Assembly: GCF_003259505.1 (NCBI RefSeq)
Contig: NZ_QLLK01000001.1
Span: forward strand, 62,001 to 126,000
DNA from: Algoriphagus yeomjeoni
GTDB taxonomy: Bacteria; Bacteroidota; Bacteroidia; Cytophagales; Cyclobacteriaceae
Direction: 5' to 3'
DNA length: 64,000 nt
Shown: one piece after another, positions 7,312-16,421 of the stretch
Position numbering within the stretch: the first letter of the stretch is position 1
Layout of the letters: each line of letters opens with the position of its first letter
Translations under genes and position numbers: made by a program
The notes under the pieces: generated by a model
Told to the model about the DNA's origin: nothing
What the model saw: only the letters and a program-made list of their open reading frames with translations
Database searches by the model: none

Positions 7312-8964
7312 ATGAGATTTATACTACTAAGCTTTTCCCTACTCTTTTGCCTAAGTGCCCGTGCACAAATGTTTCCTCATGGAGAGGAATTTACTCGTCA
7401 GGATACGCTGCGGGGTACAATTACTCCAGAGCGAGCTTGGTGGGATTTACAGCACTATCATTTGGAAGTAAAAGTGGACCCTGATACCAAGTCACTTTCT
7501 GGGAAAAACACAGTCAAATACAAAGTCTTAGAAGATGCAAATCGAATGCAAATCGACTTGCAAGCACCTATGCAACTTACAAAAGCCGAACAGGACGGAA
7601 CCGAATTAGAAATAGAGCATGACGGAGACGCCCATTTTATCACGTTACTGTCAGATCAGCCAGTTGGGGAAGAAAAGGAATTAGTTTTGACTTTTTCAGG
7701 CACTCCTGTGGAGGCGATTCGACCGCCATGGGATGGTGGCTTGACTTGGCAAAAGGACAGCAATGGATTACCGTTTATCGCAAACTCCAACCAAGGAATA
7801 GGAGCGAGTATCTGGTGGCCAAATAAAGACCATGGCTACGATGAACCGGATCAGGGAGTGTTGATGAGTGTAACTGTGCCCGAAAATCTAATGGATGTAT
7901 CCAATGGTCGATTGATCGGAACGGATCATGACAAGGCTGCGAAGACAAAAACGTACCACTGGGAAGTGAAAAACCCAATCAACAATTATGGTATCAATAT
8001 CAACGTGGGTGATTATGTGTATTTCGGAGAAAAATATAAAGGTGAAAAAGGCGAGTTGGACATGGATTACTATGTGCTTCGTGAGAATCTGAAGAAAGCC
8101 AAAAAGCAGTTTGAGGATGCACCAAAGATGATGAAGGCTTTTGAGCATTGGTTTGGGCCGTATCCATTTTACGAGGACAGTTACAAACTAGTAGAAGCAC
8201 CTTACTTGGGCATGGAGCACCAAAGCTCGGTTACTTATGGCAATGCTTATGCAAATGGCTACCTAGGTCGTGATCTGAGCGGAACAGGCTGGGGAATGAA
8301 GTTCGACTTTATTATCATCCACGAGTCCGGTCACGAGTGGTTTGCCAATAATATCACCTACAGAGATGTGGCGGATATGTGGATTCATGAGAGTTTCACA
8401 GCCTATTCAGAGAATCTCTTCTTGGATTATTTCTATGGGAAAGAAGCTAGCAAAGAATATGTCCTAGGAACCAGAATGGCGATCAGCAATGACAGTCCGA
8501 TTATTGGTACTTACAATGTAAACTCAGAAGGCTCTAGCGACATGTATTACAAGGGTGCCAATATGTTGCATACCATTCGTCAGATCGTCAATGATGATGA
8601 AAAATGGCGAAGTATCTTGCGCGGACTGAATGAAGAGTTTTATCATAAAACGGTAGCAACCCGCCAAGTTGAAAGTTACATTTCACAAAAAGCAGGGATC
8701 AATCTATCCCCTATATTCAATCAATACCTGAGAGATATACGAATTCCTATTTTCAGCTATAATCTAAAAGACGGAGAACTCTTTTACCGCTGGGAAAATG
8801 TGGTAGTTGGCTTTGAGATGCCGGTGAAAATCTACGTGGATGGAAAAGAATTGGATTTAAAACCAACGCAACGCTGGCAGCAAATAGCTATTCCGCAAGA
8901 GGATGCTAAAATCAGCGTAGATGAAAATTACTATGTGGGTACGCTTAATATTTCGGGAGATTAA
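7312..8964 (+). CDS. Secreted M1 family zinc metallopeptidase
   Basis: This 550-residue exported aminopeptidase-type enzyme has a signal peptide covering residues 1-18 (cleavage after SARA). An M1 N-terminal beta domain and the catalytic zinc site follow: H337-E338-S-G-H341 with the third ligand E360 in WIHESF, 19 residues after H341 as in the family. The GMEHQSS element upstream matches the substrate-binding GxMEN-type motif in altered form. Many Bacteroidota encode such periplasmic M1 enzymes for peptide uptake. The C-terminus is short, without the large M1 HEAT domain. The last four bases (TTAA) also hold the stop codon of the opposite-strand gene. Confidence 0.92.
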   Translation: MRFILLSFSLLFCLSARAQMFPHGEEFTRQDTLRGTITPERAWWDLQHYHLEVKVDPDTKSLSGKNTVKYKVLEDANRMQIDLQAPMQLTKAEQDGTELEIEHDGDAHFITLLSDQPVGEEKELVLTFSGTPVEAIRPPWDGGLTWQKDSNGLPFIANSNQGIGASIWWPNKDHGYDEPDQGVLMSVTVPENLMDVSNGRLIGTDHDKAAKTKTYHWEVKNPINNYGININVGDYVYFGEKYKGEKGELDMDYYVLRENLKKAKKQFEDAPKMMKAFEHWFGPYPFYEDSYKLVEAPYLGMEHQSSVTYGNAYANGYLGRDLSGTGWGMKFDFIIIHESGHEWFANNITYRDVADMWIHESFTAYSENLFLDYFYGKEASKEYVLGTRMAISNDSPIIGTYNVNSEGSSDMYYKGANMLHTIRQIVNDDEKWRSILRGLNEEFYHKTVATRQVESYISQKAGINLSPIFNQYLRDIRIPIFSYNLKDGELFYRWENVVVGFEMPVKIYVDGKELDLKPTQRWQQIAIPQEDAKISVDENYYVGTLNISGD

Positions 8965-9329
8965 TTCAAAAATGGGATCAGAACTTCCTTGGCCTTTTCT
9001 TCGGTAAATAGTACTAATCCAGTCATATTCCCTTCTGGATACTTGAAAACGATCATTTGATCTCCGAGGCACTTTACTTCAAACCGAAGTGGAGGATCGA
9101 TGTCGTCTATAAATTCCAAAACTCCCTCTGGGCTTAACTTCCAATCTAGCTCATGTTCCTCCCCATTTTCAGTTTTGGTTGACGTACCATTTTCATAAAA
9201 AGTATAAAAGCAGTCAATCTTACGGGTTTCGGTAAGACAATGCCAAGGATTAGCGATGAGAAGCTCACGAGTGATAGGCTTCCCAAAAAATATAATGTCA
9301 ACAGATAATAGATTGATAAAGTCGAACAT
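8961..9329 (-). CDS. Hypothetical protein, 122 residues
   Basis: The protein has alternating strand-like segments (IDCFYTFYENGTSTKTENG, LRFEVKCLGDQMIVFKYPEG). Its pattern suggests a small beta-rich lipocalin-like fold, with no signal peptide or membrane span. I do not recognise the family. It converges on the M1 peptidase gene and shares a TTAA with it as both stop codons. The gene upstream on the same strand, the sugar dehydrogenase, is 72 bases away with no clear terminator between, so co-transcription is possible. Confidence 0.6.
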   Translation of the reverse strand: MFDFINLLSVDIIFFGKPITRELLIANPWHCLTETRKIDCFYTFYENGTSTKTENGEEHELDWKLSPEGVLEFIDDIDPPLRFEVKCLGDQMIVFKYPEGNMTGLVLFTEEKAKEVLIPFLN

Positions 9330-9401
9330 AGCTATTCAATTTACTAATTCGTTTCAGAAATCACACTATCTCAAGATGCGCTTTTTTGCACACGATATTT
9401 T

Positions 9402-11069
9402 CTAGTTTATTATTTTATAAATCTTCCCATTTGTCTTGCTCATGATATAAATATTGTTTGCCGCATCTTTCCCGAACTTTAGGTCAACTCTATCATTTTG
9501 GACTAATTCTAGGAGGGTCATTTCTTTTCCCTCGAAAATCACTTTCCAGCTTTGGACTTTCATGTTACCCAAATCCTTGAGATCCGAATAAAGTAGCCTG
9601 CCAGAGAGGATATCTCCGAAGATAAACTTGCCTTTAAGTTTTCCATAAGGCATTTCATATCCTGCGAAAATTGCTGCAATCTCATCGTGGTCAATTTGAA
9701 TTTCGGGATAGGTGATTCCTAGGTTCTCATCATTTGGTTGCAAATCGAATACATCTCTGAAGTTGCCATAAGGATTGATGATAAACCTTCCTTCCCGAAT
9801 AGGCCATCCGTAAAATTGACCAGGTTCTATCTTATTTAGTTCTTCTACAGAGTGTTGTCCTATATCAGTAGCAAACATATTTCCTCTTGGGTCCCAGAAT
9901 ACACGGTTGGGATTTCTAAATCCATAAGCATACACCTCTCCTGCTTTTCCATCTACATCCGCAAATGGGTTGCTTGATGGAATTCCATACTTGCCATTTG
10001 GACTGTCCGTTCCCATAGGGTCAATTCTCAGAATACTACTATAAACTAGAGCACCCCTGCTATCCGAGAAATTGGCAGCCCGCTGTTCTGTGAGCCCTCC
10101 ATCCCCAAAGCCAATGTAAAGCAATCCATAATCTTCATCTCCTTTTTTGGCATGAGGATTAAAGGTGATTTCTTGCATTCCGTGCGCTTGAGAAGGAATG
10201 TCTATTCTAAGCATTTCTCTACTGCTTCCCGCAAAGAGAGTTGCACTAGGGTCCACTGCTTTCCATTCTGTCAATACCCACTGCATAAAATGTCTAATAC
10301 TATCTGGGTAGCTGTAATCGGCAGGTTTGGAATTTCCGGCATCGGTATGCGCCGTATAGAAAAGTCCATTTGTTGCGAAATCTGGATGGAAAGTAAAACT
10401 AGCCATGCCAGTAGCCCATCCAGGATTACTCACTAGGTCAGGTAACAATTCAGTAGCAGGAAGGTAGAGATTTGGTTTTCCTTCTATTAATTCGTACAAA
10501 CCTACTCGCTGATCGTTGATAAATAAACGTCCAGAGTTAGGCTCAGCTTCCATTTTAGTCATTTTAGCCAAAGGAGCTTTTGAATCTGAGGCAGGAAGCT
10601 GCGCAAAATATTCTAGCTCAAGTCGAATACCTGAATCAGGGATGCTATCAGGGATGGGATTTTCCAGCCCCACCATCTGAATAGTATCTGGAAGTGTTTC
10701 AAATGTGTGGAGATAGCTCAAGACTGCGTCTAGCTCCTCCTCGGTGAAACTTTCAAAAGCAGGCATAATCGCCTTGTATCGCTCCAGCAGGGTCACCGCA
10801 CGCGGATCGCCGGAACTGATCACTTCTGAAGGATTTTTGATGAAATTTCTGACCCATTCAGTTTCTACAGTATGTGTTAATCCGCTTAGATTAGGTCCTA
10901 TGCCGTGCTGGTCAAAACTATGGCAGGTACTACAATTAGCTTCAAAGAGTGACTTTCCAGCCATTATCTGTTCGGAATCTGTGCTGATGGAGCTACCTAA
11001 CTCGCTATTCTGAGAGCAAGAGAAAAATGCCAGACTGACAAGAAGAAGTAGGAATATCGATTTTTTCAT
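9402..11069 (-). CDS. Cytochrome c-PQQ sugar (glucose/sorbosone) dehydrogenase fusion lipoprotein
   Basis: This 555-residue exported oxidoreductase has a hydrophobic leader ending at C18 (FFSC), suggesting a lipoprotein. A class I cytochrome c domain follows, with heme-binding C46-S-T-C49-H50 and the likely axial M102 in IMPAF. From about residue 150 a six-bladed beta-propeller of the glucose/sorbosone dehydrogenase family begins (RVGLYELIEGK, HPDFATNGLFYT, GFGDGG, YGFRNPNR, DIGQHSVEELN). Such enzymes oxidise sugars with PQQ and pass electrons to cytochromes, here probably internally to the fused heme. PQQ dependence is inferred from the family. A possible promoter lies at 11103. Confidence 0.88.
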   Translation of the reverse strand: MKKSIFLLLLVSLAFFSCSQNSELGSSISTDSEQIMAGKSLFEANCSTCHSFDQHGIGPNLSGLTHTVETEWVRNFIKNPSEVISSGDPRAVTLLERYKAIMPAFESFTEEELDAVLSYLHTFETLPDTIQMVGLENPIPDSIPDSGIRLELEYFAQLPASDSKAPLAKMTKMEAEPNSGRLFINDQRVGLYELIEGKPNLYLPATELLPDLVSNPGWATGMASFTFHPDFATNGLFYTAHTDAGNSKPADYSYPDSIRHFMQWVLTEWKAVDPSATLFAGSSREMLRIDIPSQAHGMQEITFNPHAKKGDEDYGLLYIGFGDGGLTEQRAANFSDSRGALVYSSILRIDPMGTDSPNGKYGIPSSNPFADVDGKAGEVYAYGFRNPNRVFWDPRGNMFATDIGQHSVEELNKIEPGQFYGWPIREGRFIINPYGNFRDVFDLQPNDENLGITYPEIQIDHDEIAAIFAGYEMPYGKLKGKFIFGDILSGRLLYSDLKDLGNMKVQSWKVIFEGKEMTLLELVQNDRVDLKFGKDAANNIYIMSKTNGKIYKIIN

Positions 11070-11102
11070 TAGTACTAAGATGTAGGTTTTCGCTAATTAC
11101 GC

Positions 11103-11110
11103 CAAACATA
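11103..11110 (-). promoter_or_regulatory. Candidate -7 promoter element (TATGTTTG on the minus strand) for the sugar dehydrogenase
   Basis: This is an exact TAnnTTTG match on the minus strand, 33 bases before the start codon. No convincing TTTG is seen 19-21 bases upstream, so the call is tentative. Confidence 0.4.
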
Positions 11111-11180
11111 GTACTATTATAGGTCTATCTATCCTGCTTTGTCCTTGGGATATTATCGATTTTTTCGACAAAAAATTTGC

Positions 11181-12248
11181 CTAGGCATTTAGCATAATCC
11201 GAAACGTAGTCCCCACGTCGAGTGCGCTTTCCACTTCTATAGTGCCCCCAAGAGACTTCACATGATTGTAAACCAAATAGAGACCTATTCCATGGCTATC
11301 TTCTTGATTAGTAAATGTTTGCTGAAATCCGAATAGTTTATTCCCTACTTTTTCCATATCAAACCCGAGTCCATTGTCAGCAAAATCAAGCTGAATTTTA
11401 TCTTCTACCAGTTTGCTAGAAATGCTAATAACCGGAGGAATTCCAGGCTTCCTATATTTGATTGAATTGGTAATCAGATTCAGAAGAATGCTTTCTAAAT
11501 AATTAGGGTTTGATTGGATCTTCTTCACTTCAGTAAAGTCATTCGAAATAGTAGCCCCAGAATTTTTTATGAGTGAACTGATTGATTTAGAGACTTTTTT
11601 CACAATTTTCTTAAGGTCAATCTCTTCAAATGGAATGTAAAGAGATTGCTTGTCTTTAAGCTCTTGAGAATAAAAATTAAGTTTCTCTCTTAAGTCCTCA
11701 CAGCATAATTTAAACACCTCCATGAGCTCCAATGTATCCTTGTCTGTGATTTTTGAATAATCTAATAACTCATATATAGAAAGTAGGTTATTCACGGGTG
11801 ACCTGAGATCATGTGAAGTCATGTGACCAATATGTCGAAGGTCTTTATTGATCTCTGTTAAATTGGTCAAGAGCGTGTTTCTTTCAGCTTCAAGCTCTTT
11901 TTTTTGTGTGATATTCTTCGCTATTGCAAAAACTAATTTAGCATGCTCTACTGGTTGGGAGGTCCAGGAAAGCCATACAATCTCTCCTGATTTTGTTACA
12001 TATCTGTTTTCAAAATCAACTAAGGGTTCTGAATTGAGCAGTGACTTTCTCACCATCGCTGTCTTTTCTTTATCCTCCTCGAACACGAAGTGATTTACCG
12101 GTTTTGCATATAATTCTTCATAACTATAACCTAAGACTTCTATAACTGCCGGATTTACTTTTTTGAAATATCCATCAAACCCTGCAATACACACTAGGTC
12201 GGGCGTTATTTCAAAAAAAACGTCGTATTGAGAATACTCAGAATTCAT
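11181..12248 (-). CDS. PAS-domain sensor histidine kinase (soluble)
   Basis: This 355-residue kinase has no membrane segment. A PAS domain spans about residues 8-115 (ITPDLVCIAGFDGYFKKVNP, then the YVTKSGEIVWLSW sheet). A short coiled linker leads to the dimerisation/phosphoacceptor region with H146 in SHDLRSP and then the HATPase domain, with an N box around LLNLITNSIKYRK and G boxes at DNGLGFD and GIGLYL. It would autophosphorylate on H146 in response to a cytosolic signal, redox state or ligand. No response regulator is adjacent, so the partner is elsewhere. Confidence 0.9.
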   Translation of the reverse strand: MNSEYSQYDVFFEITPDLVCIAGFDGYFKKVNPAVIEVLGYSYEELYAKPVNHFVFEEDKEKTAMVRKSLLNSEPLVDFENRYVTKSGEIVWLSWTSQPVEHAKLVFAIAKNITQKKELEAERNTLLTNLTEINKDLRHIGHMTSHDLRSPVNNLLSIYELLDYSKITDKDTLELMEVFKLCCEDLREKLNFYSQELKDKQSLYIPFEEIDLKKIVKKVSKSISSLIKNSGATISNDFTEVKKIQSNPNYLESILLNLITNSIKYRKPGIPPVISISSKLVEDKIQLDFADNGLGFDMEKVGNKLFGFQQTFTNQEDSHGIGLYLVYNHVKSLGGTIEVESALDVGTTFRIMLNA

Positions 12249-12389
12249 ACAGGAATGATTAGCTAAGGAATAAGTTTAAAAATATTAGCGAGGATAGATA
12301 AAAAAATAATAAAAAAGAAAAAGGATCAATTAAAGAAATATGATTATCCGCAATGATGCCAGTCGCCTTAGATTCTTTGATTGGATGAC

Positions 12390-12440
12390 TGGAAGTCCCC
12401 TGCCCGAACTGTAGGCGGGGATGACCGAAGACCGAAGTGG
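12390..12440. repeat. Repeat-like block with a GC stem and GACCGAAGACCGAAG words
   Basis: An imperfect stem (CCCCTGCC with GGCGGGG) is followed by a tandem GACCGAA word. The ACCGAAGAC word recurs inside the giant kinase gene at 59284-59292. This fits a dispersed intergenic element of low complexity. Confidence 0.45.
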
Positions 12441-12518
12441 CCTCAAAGCTAGAGTATACCAGCTATTAAGTCGCTTTTATCTATTTACTGGTAACATAGC
12501 GGATATACATATAAAGAA

Positions 12519-12548
12519 AATTGGGTATCAATAAATTAATACCCAATT
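12519..12548 (-). terminator. Hairpin terminator after hflX
   Basis: A 10-bp perfect stem (12519-12528 with 12539-12548) and 10-base loop end, on the minus strand, with a T-rich run. It lies 9 bases past the hflX stop. The stem is AT-rich, so the strength is uncertain. Confidence 0.6.
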
Positions 12549-12556
12549 GAAATTTT

Positions 12557-13807
12557 CTATTCTTCCAGCGAAAAAGTTTGATCCTCTAAGTAATGAGGAT
12601 AGATTTTTCGGTGCTGTTTTTTTACCTCTGTTATCAAAGCCTGACGGAAAGCCTCCACATTTTGGCCACTTACTGCAGCCATAAATACTGGTGGAATACC
12701 GGTTTTCTTCTGGTACGCTTCTGCAAGCGCATCAAAATCAAGAAAGTTAGCTTCTTCGAGTTCAAGCTCTGTCATTTTCATGCTATCTTCCTCGCTCGGC
12801 ATTGTTTCTACCAAGTCAATCTTATTGAAAACAAGTAAAGTAGGCTTGTCCCCAGCTTTGATCTCATTGAGTGTCTGCGTCACTACAGCGATATGATCCT
12901 CAAAATGAGGATGAGAAATATCTACTACATGTACGAGTAGATCTGCTTCGCGAATTTCATCCAGCGTAGATTTGAAAGCTGCGATCAAGTGTGTAGGTAG
13001 CTTTCTGATGAATCCAACGGTATCAGAAAGCAGGAAAGGGACATTTTCCAAAACCACTTTTCGCACCGTAGAATCTACTGTAGCGAACAGTTTATTTTCT
13101 GCTAAAATGTTCGTCTTGGTGATCAGGTTCATCAGGGTACTCTTTCCTACGTTAGTATAGCCAACAACAGCCACCCGCACGATCCCTTTTCGTCCTTTGC
13201 GTTGGGTTTCACCTTGTTTTTCTATTTCGCGCAGCTTTTCTTTCAAGAGGGTGATTCGTCCTCGGATATCTCGTTTATCCGTTTCTATTTCCTTTTCACC
13301 GGCACCACCACGCGTGGTCGTACCACCTCTTTGACGCTCCAGGTGAGTCCACATGTTCGTCAATCGTGGCAATAAATATTGGAAACGAGCCAGTTCAACT
13401 TGTGTTTTTGCTTGGGCAGTTTGCGCTCGCTTCAAGAAAATATCCAGGATTAGTAACGACCTATCATAGATCGTCACCTTCAATTCATTCTCAAGGTTTC
13501 TCATTTGAGAGGGTGAAAGGTCATCATCGAAGATGACCATATCCACCTCAAAATGCTTGATATATGCTGCGATTTCCTCAAGTTTACCAGTGCCTACAAA
13601 GGTTTTGATATCTGGCTTTTCCATTTTCTGGGTGAAGCGATAAACAGTCTTTGCGCCTAGTGTTTCTGTTAAAAACGCCAATTCATCTAAGTATTCCTCA
13701 GTTTGTTGCTCTGTTTGATATTGCCTAACGACACTTACTAAAATGGCAGTTTCCTCCTTCGGAGCTGTTTCGTAAAGTTTTTGGATTTTGCGGGAGTGTT
13801 TACTCAT
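12557..13807 (-). CDS. hflX: GTPase HflX
   Basis: This 416-residue ribosome-associated GTPase is involved in rescue or splitting of stalled ribosomes. The HflX N-terminal domain includes the KTFVGTGKLEEI motif (about 68-79) and the glycine-rich RQRGGTTTRGGAGE (159-171) seen in HflX proteins. The G domain carries the P-loop GYTNVGKS (216-223), G3 DTVGF (262-266) and an NKID G4. Full length and all motifs are intact. It is a single-gene unit on the minus strand with its own terminator. Confidence 0.96.
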   Translation of the reverse strand: MSKHSRKIQKLYETAPKEETAILVSVVRQYQTEQQTEEYLDELAFLTETLGAKTVYRFTQKMEKPDIKTFVGTGKLEEIAAYIKHFEVDMVIFDDDLSPSQMRNLENELKVTIYDRSLLILDIFLKRAQTAQAKTQVELARFQYLLPRLTNMWTHLERQRGGTTTRGGAGEKEIETDKRDIRGRITLLKEKLREIEKQGETQRKGRKGIVRVAVVGYTNVGKSTLMNLITKTNILAENKLFATVDSTVRKVVLENVPFLLSDTVGFIRKLPTHLIAAFKSTLDEIREADLLVHVVDISHPHFEDHIAVVTQTLNEIKAGDKPTLLVFNKIDLVETMPSEEDSMKMTELELEEANFLDFDALAEAYQKKTGIPPVFMAAVSGQNVEAFRQALITEVKKQHRKIYPHYLEDQTFSLEE

Positions 13808-14009
13808 ATTTTGAATTCTATGTCAAAACAATGCGGAAAACTTGAATTTAGTTTCCTAATTATCATAAAAACGACCAGTTGAGGAGCTGTTTTTTTCGAT
13901 TTGTAGCATCGGATACAACAAAGTTCCACATATTTCCTTAGAATTGATTAGGATAGTGTTTTGTCTCTTGGTTATTTTACCATTGAATGCCAGTATCAAC
14001 AGTTGCCCA

Positions 14010-14561
14010 ATGGCCCAAATAAAAAAAGCACCTGTAGCAGGTGTGTTAGAGATATTTCCTAGAGTTTTTGAAGATCAAAGAGGCTATTTCTTTGAATCTT
14101 ATCGAGCAGATTGGCTACAATCCGAAGGGGTAAATCATGAATGGGTGCAAGATAATCAGAGCTTTTCCCAAAAAGGAACAGTCCGTGGGTTGCATTTCCA
14201 GAAAGGGGAATTTGCTCAAGCAAAATTAGTACGAGTAATCCAGGGAAAGGTCCTAGACGTGATCGTAGATTTGAGAAGAGACTCATCAACATTTGGTGAG
14301 AAATACTCAGCTATTCTTGATGCAGGAAGGAATAACCTCATGTATGTTCCGGCAGGTTTTGCGCATGGATTTTCAGTTTTGGAAGATGCGATATTCGCCT
14401 ACAAATGCTCTAATTATTATCATAAAGCAAGCGAGGGAGGAATTCTCTGGAATGACCCTGCTTTAGCTATTGACTGGCAAGTGAACGTCCCAATCACTTC
14501 GGATAAAGATGCTGTTTGGCCAACGTTAGAAGAATTTAAAATTAGTGAAGGAGGACTGTAA
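14010..14561 (+). CDS. rfbC: dTDP-4-dehydrorhamnose 3,5-epimerase
   Basis: The 183-residue cupin enzyme converts dTDP-4-keto-6-deoxyglucose to dTDP-4-keto-rhamnose, for surface polysaccharide synthesis. The active-site residues are H62 in VRGLHFQ and Y131 in IFAYKC. The family element RDSSTFGEKY is also present, as is the AGFAHGF loop. The frame is open further upstream to a TTG at 13944, but those 22 codons do not belong to the fold, so ATG 14010 is chosen. rfbA, rfbB and rfbD are not in the window. The stop overlaps the next gene by one base (TAATG). Confidence 0.93.
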   Translation: MAQIKKAPVAGVLEIFPRVFEDQRGYFFESYRADWLQSEGVNHEWVQDNQSFSQKGTVRGLHFQKGEFAQAKLVRVIQGKVLDVIVDLRRDSSTFGEKYSAILDAGRNNLMYVPAGFAHGFSVLEDAIFAYKCSNYYHKASEGGILWNDPALAIDWQVNVPITSDKDAVWPTLEEFKISEGGL

Positions 14562-15307
14562 TGGGGTTTTTAGATCTATTTAAAAGAAAGCCGGAGGTGA
14601 TTGAAGACCTTGACCTTAGTTGGTTACAGGTGGATATGCACTCACATTTGATACCAGGAATCGACGACGGATCTAAAACTATGGAGGAATCTCTGCATTT
14701 GATAAAGCGACTTGCAGATTATGGATTGCGCAAAATCATCACTACTCCACACATTATGTCCGAGTATTATCGCAATACCCCGGAGATCATCACTATGGGA
14801 CTGGAGGATTTGCGTAAAGCAGTTAATAAAGAGGGGATTTCTATCGAAATAGAAGCTGCAGCTGAATATTACATGGATGAGATTTTCTTGGAGAAAATCA
14901 AAAATGGTGAGGACGTTCTGACATTTGGAAATAACTATATTTTGGTAGAAACAGGCTTTATAAATAGGCCTCAAATGCTACTGGAAATTATTTTTCAACT
15001 CGAAATGGCAGGTTATAAACCTATTCTAGCCCATCCTGAGCGATATCAATACCTGATTGCAGATAAAGGACTGCTACAAGATCTTACCGATAGACAAATC
15101 CTTTTTCAAGTAAACATATTGTCTCTGACTGGGTTTTATTCCAAGCCGGTAAAGGATTTTGGTGAAATGCTGGTTGAGACTGGACTGGTTAAGTTTCTTG
15201 GGACTGACTGTCACAATCAGCGCTATTTGGATATGATGGAGACCCTTCCAAAGTCAAAATTGTATCAAAAATTAAAGCAATTAGACTTGCTCAATTCCTC
15301 TCTTTGA
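14561..15307 (+). CDS. CpsB/CapC (YwqE)-type PHP-domain protein tyrosine phosphatase
   Basis: This 248-residue metal-dependent phosphatase probably dephosphorylates the bacterial tyrosine kinase that controls capsule or exopolysaccharide export. The PHP metal ligands are visible: H27 and H29 in DMHSHLIPGIDDG, then TTPHIM, LAHPERY, and a C-terminal GTDCHN. It is coupled to rfbC by a one-base overlap and followed 15 bases later by an epimerase gene, so the three form a small polysaccharide-related operon. The cognate kinase is not in this window. Confidence 0.9.
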   Translation: MGFLDLFKRKPEVIEDLDLSWLQVDMHSHLIPGIDDGSKTMEESLHLIKRLADYGLRKIITTPHIMSEYYRNTPEIITMGLEDLRKAVNKEGISIEIEAAAEYYMDEIFLEKIKNGEDVLTFGNNYILVETGFINRPQMLLEIIFQLEMAGYKPILAHPERYQYLIADKGLLQDLTDRQILFQVNILSLTGFYSKPVKDFGEMLVETGLVKFLGTDCHNQRYLDMMETLPKSKLYQKLKQLDLLNSSL

Positions 15308-15322
15308 TTTGCATAAAAGTCA

Positions 15323-16276
15323 ATGAAAATTCTCATCACAGGTATTACAGGGTTGTTTGGCAGCTATTTGGCAAAGGAATTTGCAACGCTGGGAGAAATA
15401 CACGGTTTTCGTAGAGCAAGCTCTTCTACCAGGCTTCTTGATGGTGTACTGTTTCCCATTACTTGGCATGAAGGAAAGCTTTCTGACATTGAATCTCTCG
15501 AAGAAGCAATGGCAGGGATTGACTTGGTTATTCACGCTGCTGGAAAAGTTTCTTTCGACGCAGGCGAAAAAGATAGCCTTTATCGAATTAATATGTCTGG
15601 CACCACCAATGTAGTCAATGCCATGCTGAATACAGGAGTGAAAAAACTGGTACATGTCAGTTCTGTCGCTGCTATAGGCAGAAGTCCTGAATTGATGCAA
15701 CTTGATGAGAATTTTAAGTGGGTGGAGACTCCCCTCAACACAGATTATGGTGTCTCTAAATATTTGGCAGAATTAGAAGCTTGGCGAGGAGAGCAGGAAG
15801 GGATTGATCTGATAGTTGTAAATCCTTCAATACTACTCGGAAAAATCAGCGATGATAGATCCTCCACAGATATCTACCATTATGTGATTGATGAAAACTC
15901 TTATTATCCTAAAGGAGATTTGAATTACATCGATGTGCGAGACGCTGCCCATCAAGTGAGAGCATTGGTAGACAAAGAAGTTTGGGGAGAGCGATTTATT
16001 CTAAACAAAGAAAGCATTTCATATAAAGAATTCTTCGAAAAAATGGCCTTGGCTTTTGGCAAAAAAGCACCTAGTACAGCAGTAAGCCCAACGATGTTAA
16101 AAGTAGCTGTGTTTTTTAACACGATTTTTAGAAAGCTGGGTTTGAGCAAAAGCCCTCTGAACAAGAAGACAGCAATGATTTCACAGCAAAAAGTTTTTTT
16201 CGACAATAGCAAAGTGAACAAGGTTATAGGGACGCCCTATCATAGCCTAGAGGACACCTTTGAGTGGTCAAAGTAA
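15323..16276 (+). CDS. NAD(P)-dependent epimerase/dehydratase (extended SDR)
   Basis: This 317-residue Rossmann enzyme has the nucleotide-binding glycines G7, G10 and G13 and the catalytic Y142-x3-K146 pair (DYGVSKYLAE). The VHVSSVAAIG serine segment lies upstream of that pair. The family includes sugar-nucleotide epimerases and dihydroflavonol-type reductases. The VVNPSILLGK and NYIDVRDAA motifs are typical of the reductase-like branch, so the substrate is uncertain. Its position after rfbC and cpsB suggests a surface sugar role, but that is context only. Confidence 0.85.
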   Translation: MKILITGITGLFGSYLAKEFATLGEIHGFRRASSSTRLLDGVLFPITWHEGKLSDIESLEEAMAGIDLVIHAAGKVSFDAGEKDSLYRINMSGTTNVVNAMLNTGVKKLVHVSSVAAIGRSPELMQLDENFKWVETPLNTDYGVSKYLAELEAWRGEQEGIDLIVVNPSILLGKISDDRSSTDIYHYVIDENSYYPKGDLNYIDVRDAAHQVRALVDKEVWGERFILNKESISYKEFFEKMALAFGKKAPSTAVSPTMLKVAVFFNTIFRKLGLSKSPLNKKTAMISQQKVFFDNSKVNKVIGTPYHSLEDTFEWSK

Positions 16277-16421
16277 ACTTATTTTTAATCCTGATCGTTG
16301 GTACGCAAAGCCTGAAGCAGAGTTGGTACTATTTCTGTTCAGAACTAAAATGAAATTTAACAAATCGAGATTTTGAGAGACCAAATTTATTGGTAACTTA
16401 AATAAACCATAACGCATCCTA

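Larger units (their letters stand above)
12249..12556. other. Intergenic region with repeat-like sequence, no gene
   Basis: The 308 bases between the PAS kinase start and the hflX stop hold an A-rich leader, a repeat-like block at 12390-12440, and the hflX terminator hairpin at 12519-12548. No open frame with coding character is seen. Confidence 0.6.

Noticed and set aside
13944..14009. Upstream extension of rfbC from a TTG with a hydrophobic leader
   Set aside because: RmlC-type enzymes are cytoplasmic and start near MAQIKKAP. The hydrophobic 22 residues look like chance translation.
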